A stretch of 64,000 bases of DNA from Paraconiothyrium sp. Pb-2020 (lineage: Eukaryota; Ascomycota; Dothideomycetes; Pleosporales; Didymosphaeriaceae), in the NCBI GenBank assembly GCA_022419385.1, contig JAJUBI010000005.1, positions 3,968,001-4,032,000 on the forward strand, read 5' to 3'. Within the stretch, counting starts at the first letter, position 1. The number at the start of each line of letters is the position of its first letter. A program made the translations under genes and the position numbers. The notes under the pieces were generated by a model. That model was not told the origin of the DNA and made no database searches. It saw nothing but the letters and a program-made list of their open reading frames with translations. Shown here piece by piece: positions 22,770 through 33,532 of the stretch.

Positions 22770-23665
22770 TAGCGGAGAATATGCGTGGGCATGACTTTTT
22801 GTACTTCAACTGTAAATAATTTCTACAAGAGAACACAAAAATGGCTTCAGCAACGTTACAATTACATGAAATCTCTCTCTGGCTGAAACCCTATATTGCC
22901 CTTCTCACCCTACCCTTCAACGTTAACTCATCTTCCTTCCACAATGTTCTTTTAACCGTCCCCCTTCCATCCCTACCTCTCCTCAGCCCTCCTGGCTTGT
23001 CCCCTACCCCAACCACCAGACCGGCACCCACATCCACACCCAACACTTTCCATCCACAGTCGGGAACCCCGACCAATACATCGTCCCTACGCAAAACCCC
23101 AAATCCAACAAAGCCATACAAGATAAGACAACATAAAACTGATTAAGAAGGTACATGGCCAATTTATGATTGGTCGAAGGCGCTGGCCTCGTTCTGGCTT
23201 TCGCGCCATTTTCGGTATAGGGAGGCGGTGGTACTGGATAGCAAGAACAACCTGGAGGGGTTGAATGAAGATCTCTAGCATAGAGAGCGAGCAGGCACGG
23301 AGGTGAAGCGCAAGGAGAGTTGGCGTGTTTGGTGTGTTGCGGGAGGAGAGGTTGGCGCTCAGAGACGGAGGTGCTGTTGGGAGAACTTGGGCGTGCCGTG
23401 CGACCGTAGGGTATGAGCATTACCATGGCATACTATGGGGTGTCTCGTTGCTGCAGGCATGAAGGCTTGAGGTTGACAGTTCTTGTTCACATCGCTGGTG
23501 CCTTCGGTGTAGCAATCCCAAAGGACACCCTGCGGCTGTGCATACAAGTGAATGTTCGAAACGTGTTGAGCGTAAGCAAGGTAATATCATCATCGCTCGC
23601 CTCATCAACATCTCTGCTTGATTGCTAAACATACAATTCATAATTAAACAGCTCCAATACCAGGC
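22770..23665. other. Gap with a possible small minus-strand ORF
   Basis: This 896 bp gap lies between the 154-residue ORF and the 3' end of the hydrolase gene. Apart from the doubtful frame at 23004-23426, it holds pyrimidine-rich low-complexity sequence (22900-23080) and nothing recognisable. Confidence 0.4.
23004..23426 (-). CDS. Doubtful small membrane-protein ORF
   Basis: A 140-codon frame begins with ATG at 23426. The N-terminus contains SERQPLLPQHT and a Pro-Tyr motif PPPPYTENG, of a kind often seen in fungal membrane proteins. A hydrophobic stretch follows (YVVLSCMALLDLGFCVG), then a Trp-rich end. The end may run into an unresolved intron. Low-complexity sequence on the opposite strand makes chance coding possible, so this is tentative. 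Confidence 0.28.
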   Translation of the reverse strand: MVMLIPYGRTARPSSPNSTSVSERQPLLPQHTKHANSPCASPPCLLALYARDLHSTPPGCSCYPVPPPPYTENGAKARTRPAPSTNHKLAMYLLNQFYVVLSCMALLDLGFCVGTMYWSGFPTVDGKCWVWMWVPVWWLG

Positions 23666-24864
23666 TCACAACTTTGCCCTCGCCCAGTCTTTGACCACTT
23701 TCGCGCTGCCCGTCCCACTGTCGCCCTTGTAACCCAGCAGCAGCTCCAGGAGAGGCTCCATATGTGCAGCCTTTGGCGTGATGACTACATTCACGCGACC
23801 ACCATGCTTGCCAAAGCTCTTCGTGAATCGCTTCGCCCATTCCTCGATACCATCGAGCAGAATCTCATTTCCACCGGCCCAGACCAACACCTCGTCAATC
23901 ACAGACGCTGTGCCTTCCCACCAGGACGCCGGCGCCGTTACGGGCTCACTGTAGAAGTCACCCGCGAACGGTGAGTCGCTGCCTAGGAAGGCGGATGACC
24001 AACGCTCGAGTGCTCTCCGATCGAAGCAATCCTTCTGGGCGTTTGTTTCGTAAGCGCGTGTATGAGTGTTGAATGAACACCATGGCGACAGGAGTAATGC
24101 GGCGTGCAACTTTGTGGGTAGGTGAAGTGCCGGGATCTCAGGATGAGGGTGCGCAAGATGTGATAAGAGCCCGAGGCATAAGTTTCCACCTGCCGAGTCG
24201 CCGCCTATGCTAATATCCGAAGGAATGCGGCCAGTCGTTTGCACAAGATATCTGAGGACTTCAACCGCTTGTGTCAATTGAGTTGGGTATATGTTTTCGG
24301 GAGCGAGGCCGTAGGCTAAGAAGAGGACGGCTGTGTCGGAGCCTTGTGCATTAATTGTGTCTTTCATATCTGTGAGGTACTGAAAGTGGCCCGGCGTCGC
24401 AGCCATCACATAACCACCGCCTGCTGCTTGTTAGCCTATGCGAAAGCATCTTGCTACGGGAATCGAACCATGGAACCAGAGGAGGACTCTCTTTGCGTTC
24501 TTGTTTCCTAGCCAGTGCGCCTGTGTGCCGCTGGACAGCGAAACGCTCTCGGGTGCTATGCCATTATCCTTGCAGAAGTTGAGGTAGCTTTCGGTCGTCG
24601 GAACGCGCGTGTACGTCTCCTGCTCAAGGTCGAGGTTACCCAGCTGGGTGCGCATCATGGTGAAGATGACATCCTTGAAGTAATTCTGTGCGCCATTCTG
24701 GCCTTTGAAGGGCGACGTCCATATCCGAGCAGATGCGGCCGTCACTTGAGAATGAATCAGTATAGCTCTGTAGTACTTGAGCGCAGGGACGGACTAGCTT
24801 TCAGGGTCGTCGACGCAATGCCGACCCTGCTGCCAAAGGAGATGCTCTTCGCCTGGTCTGCCAT
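23666..24864 (-). CDS. Alpha/beta hydrolase, HSL family (alpha/beta hydrolase fold-3 esterase)
   Basis: Three minus-strand exons (24795-24864, 24469-24744, 23666-24420) with introns of 50 and 48 bp give 366 residues. The second splice is needed to join CAT-G to GC-GGT, forming the oxyanion motif HGGGYVMA of the hormone-sensitive lipase family. The nucleophile elbow is GGDSAGGN. The expected acid is in the ILLDGIEEW region and the catalytic His is in AAHMEP, so the triad looks complete. The donors GTCCGT and GTTCGA are weaker than average, so the first exon is less certain than the others. Such enzymes hydrolyse short-chain esters or act on secondary metabolites; the substrate is unknown. The gene is divergent from the bZIP gene with 290 bp between starts. 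Confidence 0.82.
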
Positions 24865-25154
24865 GATGAAGACTGAAGGTGTTCAAATTGAAAATGCACC
24901 CTCTTCTGAGAAGAAGGCAACTCAGAGAGAACAAGACATTACTCACCAGATTACCATGTTGATGCTGCCGTGCCTCCACACTGCCGTCGCGCTAGTTGGT
25001 GGTAGTGTCCAGGAAGTGAATACCCGAGGCATAAGAACGCAGGCCTTCCCCGCAGATCCCCCCGACATGACTCAACCTGCTAAGGATTTTATGCACCGCA
25101 CGACTCTTGCTTAACAACAACCAGTACCTCGCCCCAGATTGGGCCAGCGATAAG
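24865..25154. promoter_or_regulatory. Divergent promoter between the hydrolase and bZIP genes
   Basis: The 290 bp between the two start codons serves both divergent genes. No specific binding site is recognised by eye. Confidence 0.5.
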
Positions 25155-26879
25155 ATGGCCGGGGACGCGAATAGCCCGGCCGACGATGGGCCAGCCGATC
25201 ATACCGATGGAAGCGCCTCGCAACCGCCTGCGAAGAAGCGCCGGACTGCCACTTCGTCCAGAGGCGTTGCCAACCTCACCCCAGAACAACTTGCTCGGAA
25301 GCGCGCCAACGACCGCGAGGCGCAACGTGCCATACGCGAGCGTACCAAGAACCAGATCGATGCCTTGAACAGGCGCATCCAAGACCTCGAGAGCCAGCAA
25401 CCCTACCAAAACCTTCAGGTTGTGCTGCGTGAGAAAGATGAAGTCGTCGCCCAGCTCCAGGACGTGCGGAAGCGTCTGGAAAGCATCGTTTCGATAGCCT
25501 CGCCCGTCCTGCGCGGTCCGAATGGCCTAAGTGGTACGTTTAAGCTTATGGAAGCAACCACCCAGTGATCAATGGCACTCACGCGTCGCAGAATTGGCAG
25601 CGGCAGCGACTCGCTCGCCTCTTTCCATCCCTCCGGTCCACCCACCTGCTTCGCATCACCACGATCCGCGCGCCCTCCACACCACACTCGGCGAGATAGC
25701 CGCTGCTGCCTCTCCCCAGAATGGCGTGCACTCACCCAGCGTCGGCGAGGCAACACGTCACTGGGGTTACACCGGCGACCAACCTCCCAGCCATGACCGC
25801 CGCTGGTCTGGCGATGGCGCCCACTACCCCCATGAGCGCGCCTCCCACGGTACACCCGAGTTGCCCTTTGATCAAATGCCCTTCGACAATGATAAGAGAA
25901 TGGGCGTGAACTTCCTGTTGGAAAACAATGGCCAGTCGCGGCATCTGGATCCCAGCTTGCCTCCTCCCCCTCCTCCTATCACCGTCACAACCAACAGCCT
26001 GGGCAGTGGCCTTGGTCATCACGCGCCAATGTTGGTACCTCATCTCACGCTGCCGCGCAATGTGCCCACTACTTGCCCGCTTGATGCCATTCTGCTTGAT
26101 TTCCTGACCGAACGCCAACAGCGTGCTGCGCAAGGTGATCATATCAAGACTTTGGTAGGGCCACAGTACCCTAACTTTACACCCATTGTCTATCCAGAGC
26201 GTAACATCGAGGCCCATCCATTGTCAAAACTGTTCACGGATATCTTGCGCACCTTTCCGGACATCTGCGGGCTTCCTGAACAGGTTGCCATCGTCTATAT
26301 TATGTTCTTGGTTATGCGCTGGCAGATCGAGCCGACAGCAGAGAATTACGACAGATTACCAGACTGGGTCACGCCTCGAGCATCGCAACTCTTCGTTCCG
26401 CATGCGGTCTGGAACGACCATTTGCCATGGCGAGTTTGACGTCCGTTCTCCTACGAAGTGGCCACCGCTAATAAATGCACAGGCCCAAGTTACGCGACCG
26501 CTTGATCAATTCCCAAACGCCCGTGCCTTTTGATGCTTTCTTCATACCGTTCACCACAACGATCTCCTTGAACTGGCCGTATCAGCCTAAGGACGTTCTA
26601 CTCCCGGCGTCCAAGCTTTATACTTCTTCGTTGTCTACCACGTCTTCTATCCCAGCCTCGAGCCCGTTCTCCACTGCCGTGAACGCTGGCTCTCCCCCTG
26701 GACCTGCCACGCCTCACGCCGCCAGCACGCCCGGCGCTGCCAAGGAGGAGGATGAGTGGCTCATCAACCCCGCCTTTGAGAGCCACCTCCGCAACCTCAA
26801 CAATTGGAGCCTAGGTCCTGCCTTCCGCTCCGCCTTTCCAGCCTTCGGCGATGCAGTCCGCATCAAAGAAGGGCGCTAA
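25155..26879 (+). CDS. Fungal bZIP-type transcription factor with DUF3425
   Basis: Exons 25155-25533, 25592-26429 and 26483-26879 encode 537 residues. The N-terminal basic region (about residues 46-70, with RKRANDREAQRAIRERTK) and a short heptad segment form a bZIP-like DNA-binding domain. The middle is Pro/His-rich. The C-terminal half is the DUF3425 domain, with CPLDAILLDFL, HPLSKLFTDIL and YIMFLVMRWQIEPT. Intron 1 is a normal 58 bp GT-AG intron. Intron 2 (26430-26482) fits only as GC-AG: exon end CCA-TG plus G restores the expected LPWPKLRDRL, whereas GT donors nearby break the frame. Members of this fungal family regulate stress and secondary metabolism. Target genes here are unknown; the divergent hydrolase is one candidate. 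Confidence 0.85.
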
Positions 26880-27485
26880 CGCGGCTTGTAGATGTCTGCC
26901 GCGCGCGGCTGGAATTGGGGGCGTATGGGTGGATATCTAATATACTTATTGCGAGTATTTTGTATTAGTATCGAAAACGGAAATGTTGGTATCTTGCTTA
27001 TTGACAATATGGGTATGTTTCATGACTTAGTATTCGCCCAAGGACTGCGTTGGGTTGGCGTCAAGATTTGAGGTGTCGGACGAGCCAAGTGCTGATGGTT
27101 ACGAATGGGCGATTATCATTGTATAAATAGCCATCATCACATCGTTAGTAGCCCACGGGGGCTCGTTATACCAACGATTTTGCAGAGGCCTGTTCGCGCC
27201 TGCAACGGAAGTACTCTTGAATGGCGCTAGGTTGCTCTGTGATGATATACACGTGCGGAAGTAGCGACAGTATGACTGGAAGGAAGCCTCACATGTCTCC
27301 CGCAGCACTCACCACCGTCACTGTGGATCTATCACTCTCGAGTATGCCACTCAATTGTACAAGCATTGTGCAAAGTAGAGTCCTGGGCATCTTGGGCACA
27401 TTGGACGTTGCGTTGTTAAATAGCACAATATGCAACAGAAGGCTTGATGGAACAAGTCGACAGTGATTTACGTCATCCGCATAGC
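26880..27485. other. Convergent intergenic region, no gene recognised
   Basis: The 606 bp between the 3' ends of the bZIP and acyltransferase-like genes contains short ORFs only. Terminators of both genes are expected here, but no specific element is recognised. Confidence 0.5.
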
Positions 27486-28355
27486 TCACTCCGAGGCCTT
27501 CGGTTTCAGCTCCACATAGCATTTCGTAATCCGCTGCTGCGCTGGCGCAAACAACAGATTTCCCTCCTCGTCTTTGTAGGTCCCCGTGTGAAAGTCACTG
27601 ACGATACTCCCTTTGTACGGCGCAGGAGGATTGGACCACACATGAGTCACAGCATCGTGCACGCATTCAATCTGAACGCCCCTAAAGCCTCTCGCATCCG
27701 CCTCGCGCATCAAGAACCTCGCCAGCCCCGCCATGATCTTTTCGCCTTCATAGTCGTGTCGTGTCGCAGTCGCATTCCGCATCAGAACCTCCCCGCGCGT
27801 CTTTGGCGCCCAGCTGTCCTTCTCACGAGGATCAAGCACTTCCAACACATGGTAAAGCGGACCAAAGTGCGGAAGAACACCAAGCAAGGGTCCCATCTTC
27901 TCCAGATCAAGCGGATCTGCGCCGTCGTAGCTCATCGCAACGCTCACGAGTGGGAAGTCCATCTGCTCGAGCAACCGCTGGCCTTCCGCCTCCAGTCCCT
28001 TCTCTTCCTGTACACTCTTCTTGTTGCGGTCCCAGTACAGCTTGCCGCCGCTGGCCTTGCTTTCTTCGCGCTTGAATTGGTATTCGGTATCGAAGACGCC
28101 GAAGGAATGGCCGCTGTCGATCTGGTGCATGACAAGGTATTCCGCATGATCTAAGCCGTCGAAGACGCGCGCATTGATGTTCTCGGGGTAGAGGACGGGC
28201 CACACTGGTGAGTGGAAGAGGTTGCTGTGGATGATGATGGCGATGGCCCATTGTGCGTGTTTCGGCTCCAGTGTGCGGATCTCATAGCGAGGCTTGAGAG
28301 AAGAGGGGTTGGATGGGTTTGGTGTTTTGGTGTTCGTATTAGTGTTTTGACTCAT
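27486..28355 (-). CDS. GNAT-like acyltransferase-fold protein
   Basis: This intronless gene encodes 289 residues. A disordered Asn/Thr-rich start precedes a fold with the N-terminal GNAT helix pattern (RTLEPKHAQWAIAIIIHSNLF). A block that may correspond to the acetyl-CoA region follows late in the protein (GEKIMAGLARFLMREADARGF then VQIECVHDAVTHVW). The canonical Q/RxxGxG/A signature is not clear, so activity is uncertain. I have seen this arrangement in uncharacterised fungal acyl-CoA acyltransferase-like proteins. It lies 0.7 kb from the 3' end of the P450 gene on the same strand. Confidence 0.55.
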   Translation of the reverse strand: MSQNTNTNTKTPNPSNPSSLKPRYEIRTLEPKHAQWAIAIIIHSNLFHSPVWPVLYPENINARVFDGLDHAEYLVMHQIDSGHSFGVFDTEYQFKREESKASGGKLYWDRNKKSVQEEKGLEAEGQRLLEQMDFPLVSVAMSYDGADPLDLEKMGPLLGVLPHFGPLYHVLEVLDPREKDSWAPKTRGEVLMRNATATRHDYEGEKIMAGLARFLMREADARGFRGVQIECVHDAVTHVWSNPPAPYKGSIVSDFHTGTYKDEEGNLLFAPAQQRITKCYVELKPKASE

Positions 28356-29061
28356 GGCTGTAGCTGTGCTTTGAGGATTTGCTGCGTGCTTTGGATGAAG
28401 ATCAATCCCAGGGGGCTATAAGAAACATTCAGCTAGAACAGATAATTCGGTCGTAAGGTTGAGCAAGCTACGCCGCAACGAGGTTGATTGTGCGCTTAGC
28501 AGCGGCGCGACCTTGGAATTTTGGGACTCGATTGGCTGAGTGGAGAGGTAAGTGGTGATTATGGGGCGCGGGTCGTCCGGGTGTGCTGCAGTAGATTATA
28601 AGATCTCCACTCAATATATATCTCCAAGGCGCTCGTAAGCAGTAAGGATTCCAAGATATTCAGCTTGGGAGTCGTTCCAAGTACGCCTTTCCGAAAGGAG
28701 AAGGCGTTGTGAGAGCTAAGCGTACTATTACTTCAGCTTGCAGGAGTCGGAATAATCGCACGTTGGCTTGCGAAGCAGCAAACGTCAGCAGACGCGAAAG
28801 CGACCGTTCGAGATACGTGAAAATTCGTGGAGGGCCGAAGCCTTGCCTTGAGTTACGAAGTAGGTGGCACGGTGCTTTGTCATTCATGCAGGTAAGATCA
28901 GTCTTTGCATGTGATTGACCCGAAACGGAAGTTCCATAGTAACTAAGACCTTAATGTATTGATGGCATGTACTGAAGTACTAATATGGTAGTCGCAATAA
29001 TCAAAATTTCTCGTGAGATCAATTTTGCGGGCGTAGTATACAATAGTGTTGATCCGAAATA
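28356..29061. other. Intergenic region, no gene recognised
   Basis: This 706 bp lies between the acyltransferase-like start codon and the P450 stop codon, both on the minus strand. It should hold the former's promoter and the latter's 3' UTR. No feature is recognised. Confidence 0.45.
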
Positions 29062-30678
29062 CTACTCACCGAACGGTGTAAATCGTTCCAAAATCCTCTC
29101 TGCATCGACAAGCTCATCCTTTAATACCTGCTGGTGCGCTGGGCTCCTGATTTTGATCTCGCACTCAAACTTCCTCGGCCGAATGTTGAACCCCTCGGTA
29201 TACGCGAAAGTATCATATCGTACGCCCTTGAGTGGAGCGATGTGGAAAGCCCACAGAATTTTTGCCAGAGCAATGAACAAGCTGTTCGCTGCTAGATCCG
29301 CCCCAGGACAAATGCGCCGTCCCCATCCGAACGACGAATGGCCTGCCTTCGCGGGATGCGGCTTGCCGGTTTCTGGGGTTGGGTTCTTCGACCTCTCTGC
29401 TAGCGCAGTGTCGAGGAAGCGTGTAGGATTGAAATGATGTGGGTTCGGGTAATACTCCTCGTTGAGATTGATAGCCCACGAGTTGCCAAGGACCGTTGTT
29501 CCAGCGGGGATGTAGTAGCCTTCGTAGCGATCATCTTCGGTTGAGGCGTGCGGTGTACCACCAAGCACAGCGACAGGTCGCCAACGAAGGACTTCTTTTG
29601 CCAGTGCGCGGATATAGGGAAGACGTGCTTCGTCTTCGAAAGTAGGTGTCCTGTCCGGTCCGATGACGCGATCTAGCTCTTCATGGGCGGCTCGCAGGGT
29701 TTCTGGGTGCGTGACAAGTGCCAGGAATGCAGAGCATAGAGTTGATGCGGTTGTGTCAGAGCCAGCGCCGAACAGAGATGCCGGGACGAAAGAGAAATCC
29801 CTGTCGGACAAGGGGATATGCTCCTTCTCACGTGTCTCTAAAAGCAGCTTGCAAAGCGAATCCGGGATTTCTTCGCCTCGCGTGTTGGCTCTAGCGATAT
29901 CAGAGCGAACGAGGTCGACCAATTGCATGTTTGCAGCCGCCTCTTCCTGGCCATGCTTTTTGATCTCGACCTTCCATGGTGCCAATACATCCGGAACGTG
30001 TTTCAAGAAGGGGAACGACTCGACTTGGTATTTGCCGGGCACGTTCAGCGACGAAGAATAGTGCATGAACTTGAAGCGCTGGTGAATTACTTCGGCATTT
30101 AGAGAGTCAATGCGGTGGCCGTATGCCACGGAGAAGACGATGCTGGAGGTAAATCGCTCGAGAAGCTTCTCCCAGTTGTTTGGCGTTTCTAGAAGCTGAT
30201 TGCACAGGCGTGTGGCTTCGGCGGTCTGGACCGGTTTGTATAACCGGAGCGCTTTAGGCGTCATAGCCTGATGCAAGAGCTTTCTCCTGATGCTCCACTC
30301 TTTACCGTACGGCTGTACCAGGATACTCGCACCGTCCCAGAGTATTTCGCCCATGGCCACCATACGTGGTCTTGATGAATACTTTGTGCTTCTCTTCTCC
30401 ATGAGCTCAGCCGCTACCACAGGATCTGAAATAATCACTGTTGGCTTCCTCCCGATCCATATTGTAAAGATCGGACCATATTGTTTCGACCATTTCTGAA
30501 ATTGTATCCATGGTTGCGATCTCGGAAGTTGCAACTTATTTCCCACGAACGGCAGCGGCGTAGGTCCGGGAGGCATGCGATACCATACCCAGACATCATA
30601 GAGGAGTGTAACGGTTGGTATAACAACTATAAGCGAGAGCCACGCATAGGGCGACCACAATATCGACTCTATAGCCAT
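29062..30678 (-). CDS. Cytochrome P450 monooxygenase
   Basis: An intronless frame encodes 538 residues from ATG 30678. An N-terminal membrane anchor (about residues 6-28) is followed by the proline hinge MPPGPTPLPFVGN. The I-helix is AGSDTTAS, the K-helix ExxR is EVLRWRP, and the heme loop FGWGRRICPG places the axial cysteine at Cys457. All key motifs are intact, so an active ER-membrane monooxygenase is likely. The general look is of fungal class II P450s related to CYP620/CYP64-type enzymes, but I do not assign a family. It is divergent from an FAD monooxygenase across 647 bp. The stop codon overlaps a good splice donor (GGTGAGTAG), but no continuation exon was found. Confidence 0.92.
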   Translation of the reverse strand: MAIESILWSPYAWLSLIVVIPTVTLLYDVWVWYRMPPGPTPLPFVGNKLQLPRSQPWIQFQKWSKQYGPIFTIWIGRKPTVIISDPVVAAELMEKRSTKYSSRPRMVAMGEILWDGASILVQPYGKEWSIRRKLLHQAMTPKALRLYKPVQTAEATRLCNQLLETPNNWEKLLERFTSSIVFSVAYGHRIDSLNAEVIHQRFKFMHYSSSLNVPGKYQVESFPFLKHVPDVLAPWKVEIKKHGQEEAAANMQLVDLVRSDIARANTRGEEIPDSLCKLLLETREKEHIPLSDRDFSFVPASLFGAGSDTTASTLCSAFLALVTHPETLRAAHEELDRVIGPDRTPTFEDEARLPYIRALAKEVLRWRPVAVLGGTPHASTEDDRYEGYYIPAGTTVLGNSWAINLNEEYYPNPHHFNPTRFLDTALAERSKNPTPETGKPHPAKAGHSSFGWGRRICPGADLAANSLFIALAKILWAFHIAPLKGVRYDTFAYTEGFNIRPRKFECEIKIRSPAHQQVLKDELVDAERILERFTPFGE

Positions 30679-31325
30679 GTTAATGACGGTGGGAAGAACG
30701 GAGGAAGGAATCAAGGTATGTTGCCGAATGAGAACGGACTACTTACACATGTATCACGAGATGAAGCTAGGCTGTTAAGTTAGCAAGCGCAAGTTCGGCA
30801 GTTGTGTAGGCCGCTGTGCTTTCCTACCGCGGGGTTGCATATCCGCGTTGGCTGTGTGGGGTACATGGCCTGGCCAGAGAGGTGTTGCAAACAGTGAAGC
30901 TGCGTGTAGAACGTAGTAGATTCTTCAAGGAGAGCTAATTTAACTAAGCATATCCAGAAACGCTCAGTGACATGTCTCTCCATGCATGTCCGTTTCGTTT
31001 TGATGAATTCGAGTTGCTTGAGAGATTTCGGAGGGATGACCACCGAAGTGCGGGGCAGTTTGGGGAAGCACCACCGACTCCACCCCCACAGGCTGGCACT
31101 TGCCACGGCCTATCATCTCGGGTGCTTACTCCTAGATATGTATATCAAGTCACTTGTAATGCGAGTGCCGCGTAGATCTGTAACTGCGTTGTGTTCTTTT
31201 GATCCACAAACGAATCATCCACCACTCGAATAAGAATATACGCTTACAAGACCCATCTACACACCAAAGTGCTGCGAGCTACAAAGCATACCAGTTTCCC
31301 TCCGTTTCTTCCTGTTTTTACTCCG
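30679..31325. promoter_or_regulatory. Divergent promoter between the P450 and FAD monooxygenase genes
   Basis: The 647 bp between the two starts serves both genes, consistent with co-regulation. No zinc-cluster or other recognised operator stands out by eye, and the short ORFs inside lack features. Confidence 0.5.
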
Positions 31326-32653
31326 ATGGGCAGCATGTCCACAGAGCCTCTCAAAGTCCTCATTGTAGGCGCAGGATTCGGCGGTCTGACCGCAGCAATC
31401 GAATGTCGCAAGAAGGGCTTCGATGTGATCCTATTTGAAGGTAACAAAAGCCGGCGCCAACTAGGCGACATCATCTCCTTCGGCTCAAATTCTGGTCGCA
31501 TCTTCCGCAGCTGGCCTGGCGTGGAGGAGAAGCTGGATCCCATATGCCACCACAGTGACGGTCTCGACTTTCGCACCTACGACGACGAGTTCCTTTGTCG
31601 ACAGACCTGGGGCGCGGAAGCACACTGGGGCAAGAGATTCAATGGCCATCGAGGCGAAATCCACGAAGTGTGTTGGAACCACGCGATCGACGTCGGCGTA
31701 GATATCAGATTGGGATGCAAGGTCCAAGAATACTTTGAAACAGAGACCGAAGCGGGCGTCGTAGTCAACGGTGAGAGAATAGTGGGCGACGTGGTTCTTG
31801 CAGGAGATGGCGTGAGGAGTTTAGCGCGTACTATCGTGTTAGGGTTTGAGGACAAGCCAAAGAGCTCTGGATATGCAGTATATCGAGCGTGGATGCCCAC
31901 TGATGGGCTGAAGAAGAACCCATCAACAGCATGGTTGGCCAACCCGGAAAAGGATCTTCACGTCGGCTGGCTAGGGCCTGACGTGCATTTCTTGGTGGCA
32001 ACATTACAAAAAGGCACTGCATGCTCTTGGGTTCTGACACACAAGGTAGGAGATCGAACTCGTCTGTGAAAACCTAACTGAACACATCTCAGGATGAAGC
32101 CGATGTAGAAGAAAGCTGGTCTGCGCCTGGCTACGTCGACGAAGCAATCAAGGCAATCCCTGACTGGGCGCCAATATGCCACGATATCATCCGTGCAACC
32201 CCTGAAGGAGCACTTGTAGACTGGAAACTGGTATTCCGAGACCCTCTGCCTACGTGGATAAGCCCTAAGCGGAGAATCGCACTCATCGGAGATGCGGCCC
32301 ATCCTTTCTTGCCAACTTCGATTCAGGGTGCCTCGCAGTCAATGGAGGATGGTGTGACGGCTGCCATATGTCTCGAGCTTGCAGGCAAACAGAATATACC
32401 AGAAGCCATTCGTGCATACGAAAAGATTAGATACCCTCGTGTACTCGCCACACAAAGGACTGGAGTAACCAATCGGGATGCCTGGCACAAGGCAGACTTC
32501 GACTTTGTAAGGAAGAATCCGGAAAGCGTCAAGCTACCGCGCATGGACTGGATCTTGAACTTTGACTGCGAGAAACATGCGTACGATGTATATAATGAGA
32601 CTGTCGATTCTCTGCGAGCGGATCCGAATTGGAAGCCGGACACAACGTTATAA
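31326..32653 (+). CDS. FAD-dependent monooxygenase, salicylate hydroxylase-like
   Basis: Exons 31326-32045 and 32093-32653 with a 47 bp intron (GTAGGA...CTCAG) give 426 residues. The Rossmann motif VGAGFGGLTAAIE at residues 14-26 binds FAD. The segment VVLAGDGVRSLAR is the class A DG motif. LIGDAAHPFLPTSIQGA is the second FAD/GD motif with the catalytic loop. This order is that of group A flavin hydroxylases such as salicylate hydroxylase and of many secondary-metabolite monooxygenases. The substrate is unknown. The start at 31326 (CCG-ATG) gives the typical short N-terminus; a second ATG is three codons later. Pairing with the divergent P450 suggests an oxidative pathway. Confidence 0.9.
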
Positions 32654-33532
32654 TACGAAGTATTGAACCACAGATCAATTTTAACAAATTCAGTTACTTG
32701 AATAGCATCAGAGACCAGTGGATTAAGCCCAGTATCAAGTTGTATCGAGCTTAAAAATTCAAGATCGTTGTTTGAGATGCCGGTCTACCTTATGCTACAG
32801 AGCTTTTGGCCTCTCTAAGAGGCAACTGTCAAGTCAGCTTCGTGTAAACTCATGCACCAAATGACGATTTGCTATCATGGATCCTCGTTGACTTACTCAT
32901 GAAAAGAAGCCATCGGCAGTATATCAGCTTTTGCATGTCTGGTCACCGCTCTTTCGGGAGCTTCCCATCTTTTTCTCAGACTCCAATTCATGGCGCTCGG
33001 AACGGTACCGTCATAAGTCTAACCTTTATCAACGACGATCTGTATTAATTCGTCCTTGAAAGTGTTATGTCTGTGCCAGTCATCATCGCCCGCTTCTAGT
33101 TCGTCCAGACCTAGAATTGCATGGTGATGTGGTCCTTGCCTTACTCTTATCTGTAGTAACGCGCCTAGATTCTTCCTCTTTCGCACTGCTCCCGCACATA
33201 GCTCTCTCTAGTGAGCATAGAGCCCCACAAAATGTTTACCTTGTGAATTACTGTGTTCTTGCCTCGAACCATTGTTATTCTCCCTGTCCTCGCGTACGAA
33301 ACGACGTTGTCATAAATTAGAGTGTGCACTCTTTCGGTTTTCAAATCGGCGCAAGGACTTGCGAGCGTACTTTCAGAATCAAGCCGTTTGAGGGGCGTTC
33401 AAGGGCAGTAAAGACAACGGAATGAGGTATGAAGGTCTTGGTTGAAAAGCCGGGAGAGACATGGGCTGTGTCATCCCCTTAAGTACATAGCCTCCATCTT
33501 TATCTCAAAGCCAAGAATGCATACAAGATCGA
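32654..33532. other. Convergent intergenic region, no gene recognised
   Basis: The 879 bp between the 3' ends of the monooxygenase and F-box genes shows no ORF with a recognisable feature and no RNA gene. Confidence 0.5.

Noticed and set aside
22841..23146. 101-codon Pro/Thr-rich plus-strand ORF
   Set aside because: Pure low-complexity pyrimidine sequence, with no sign of a folded or secreted product.
24455..24470. tRNA B-box-like word on the minus strand (GGTTCGATTCC)
   Set aside because: The flanking bases do not form a T stem and no A box precedes it; the word sits in a hydrolase intron boundary.
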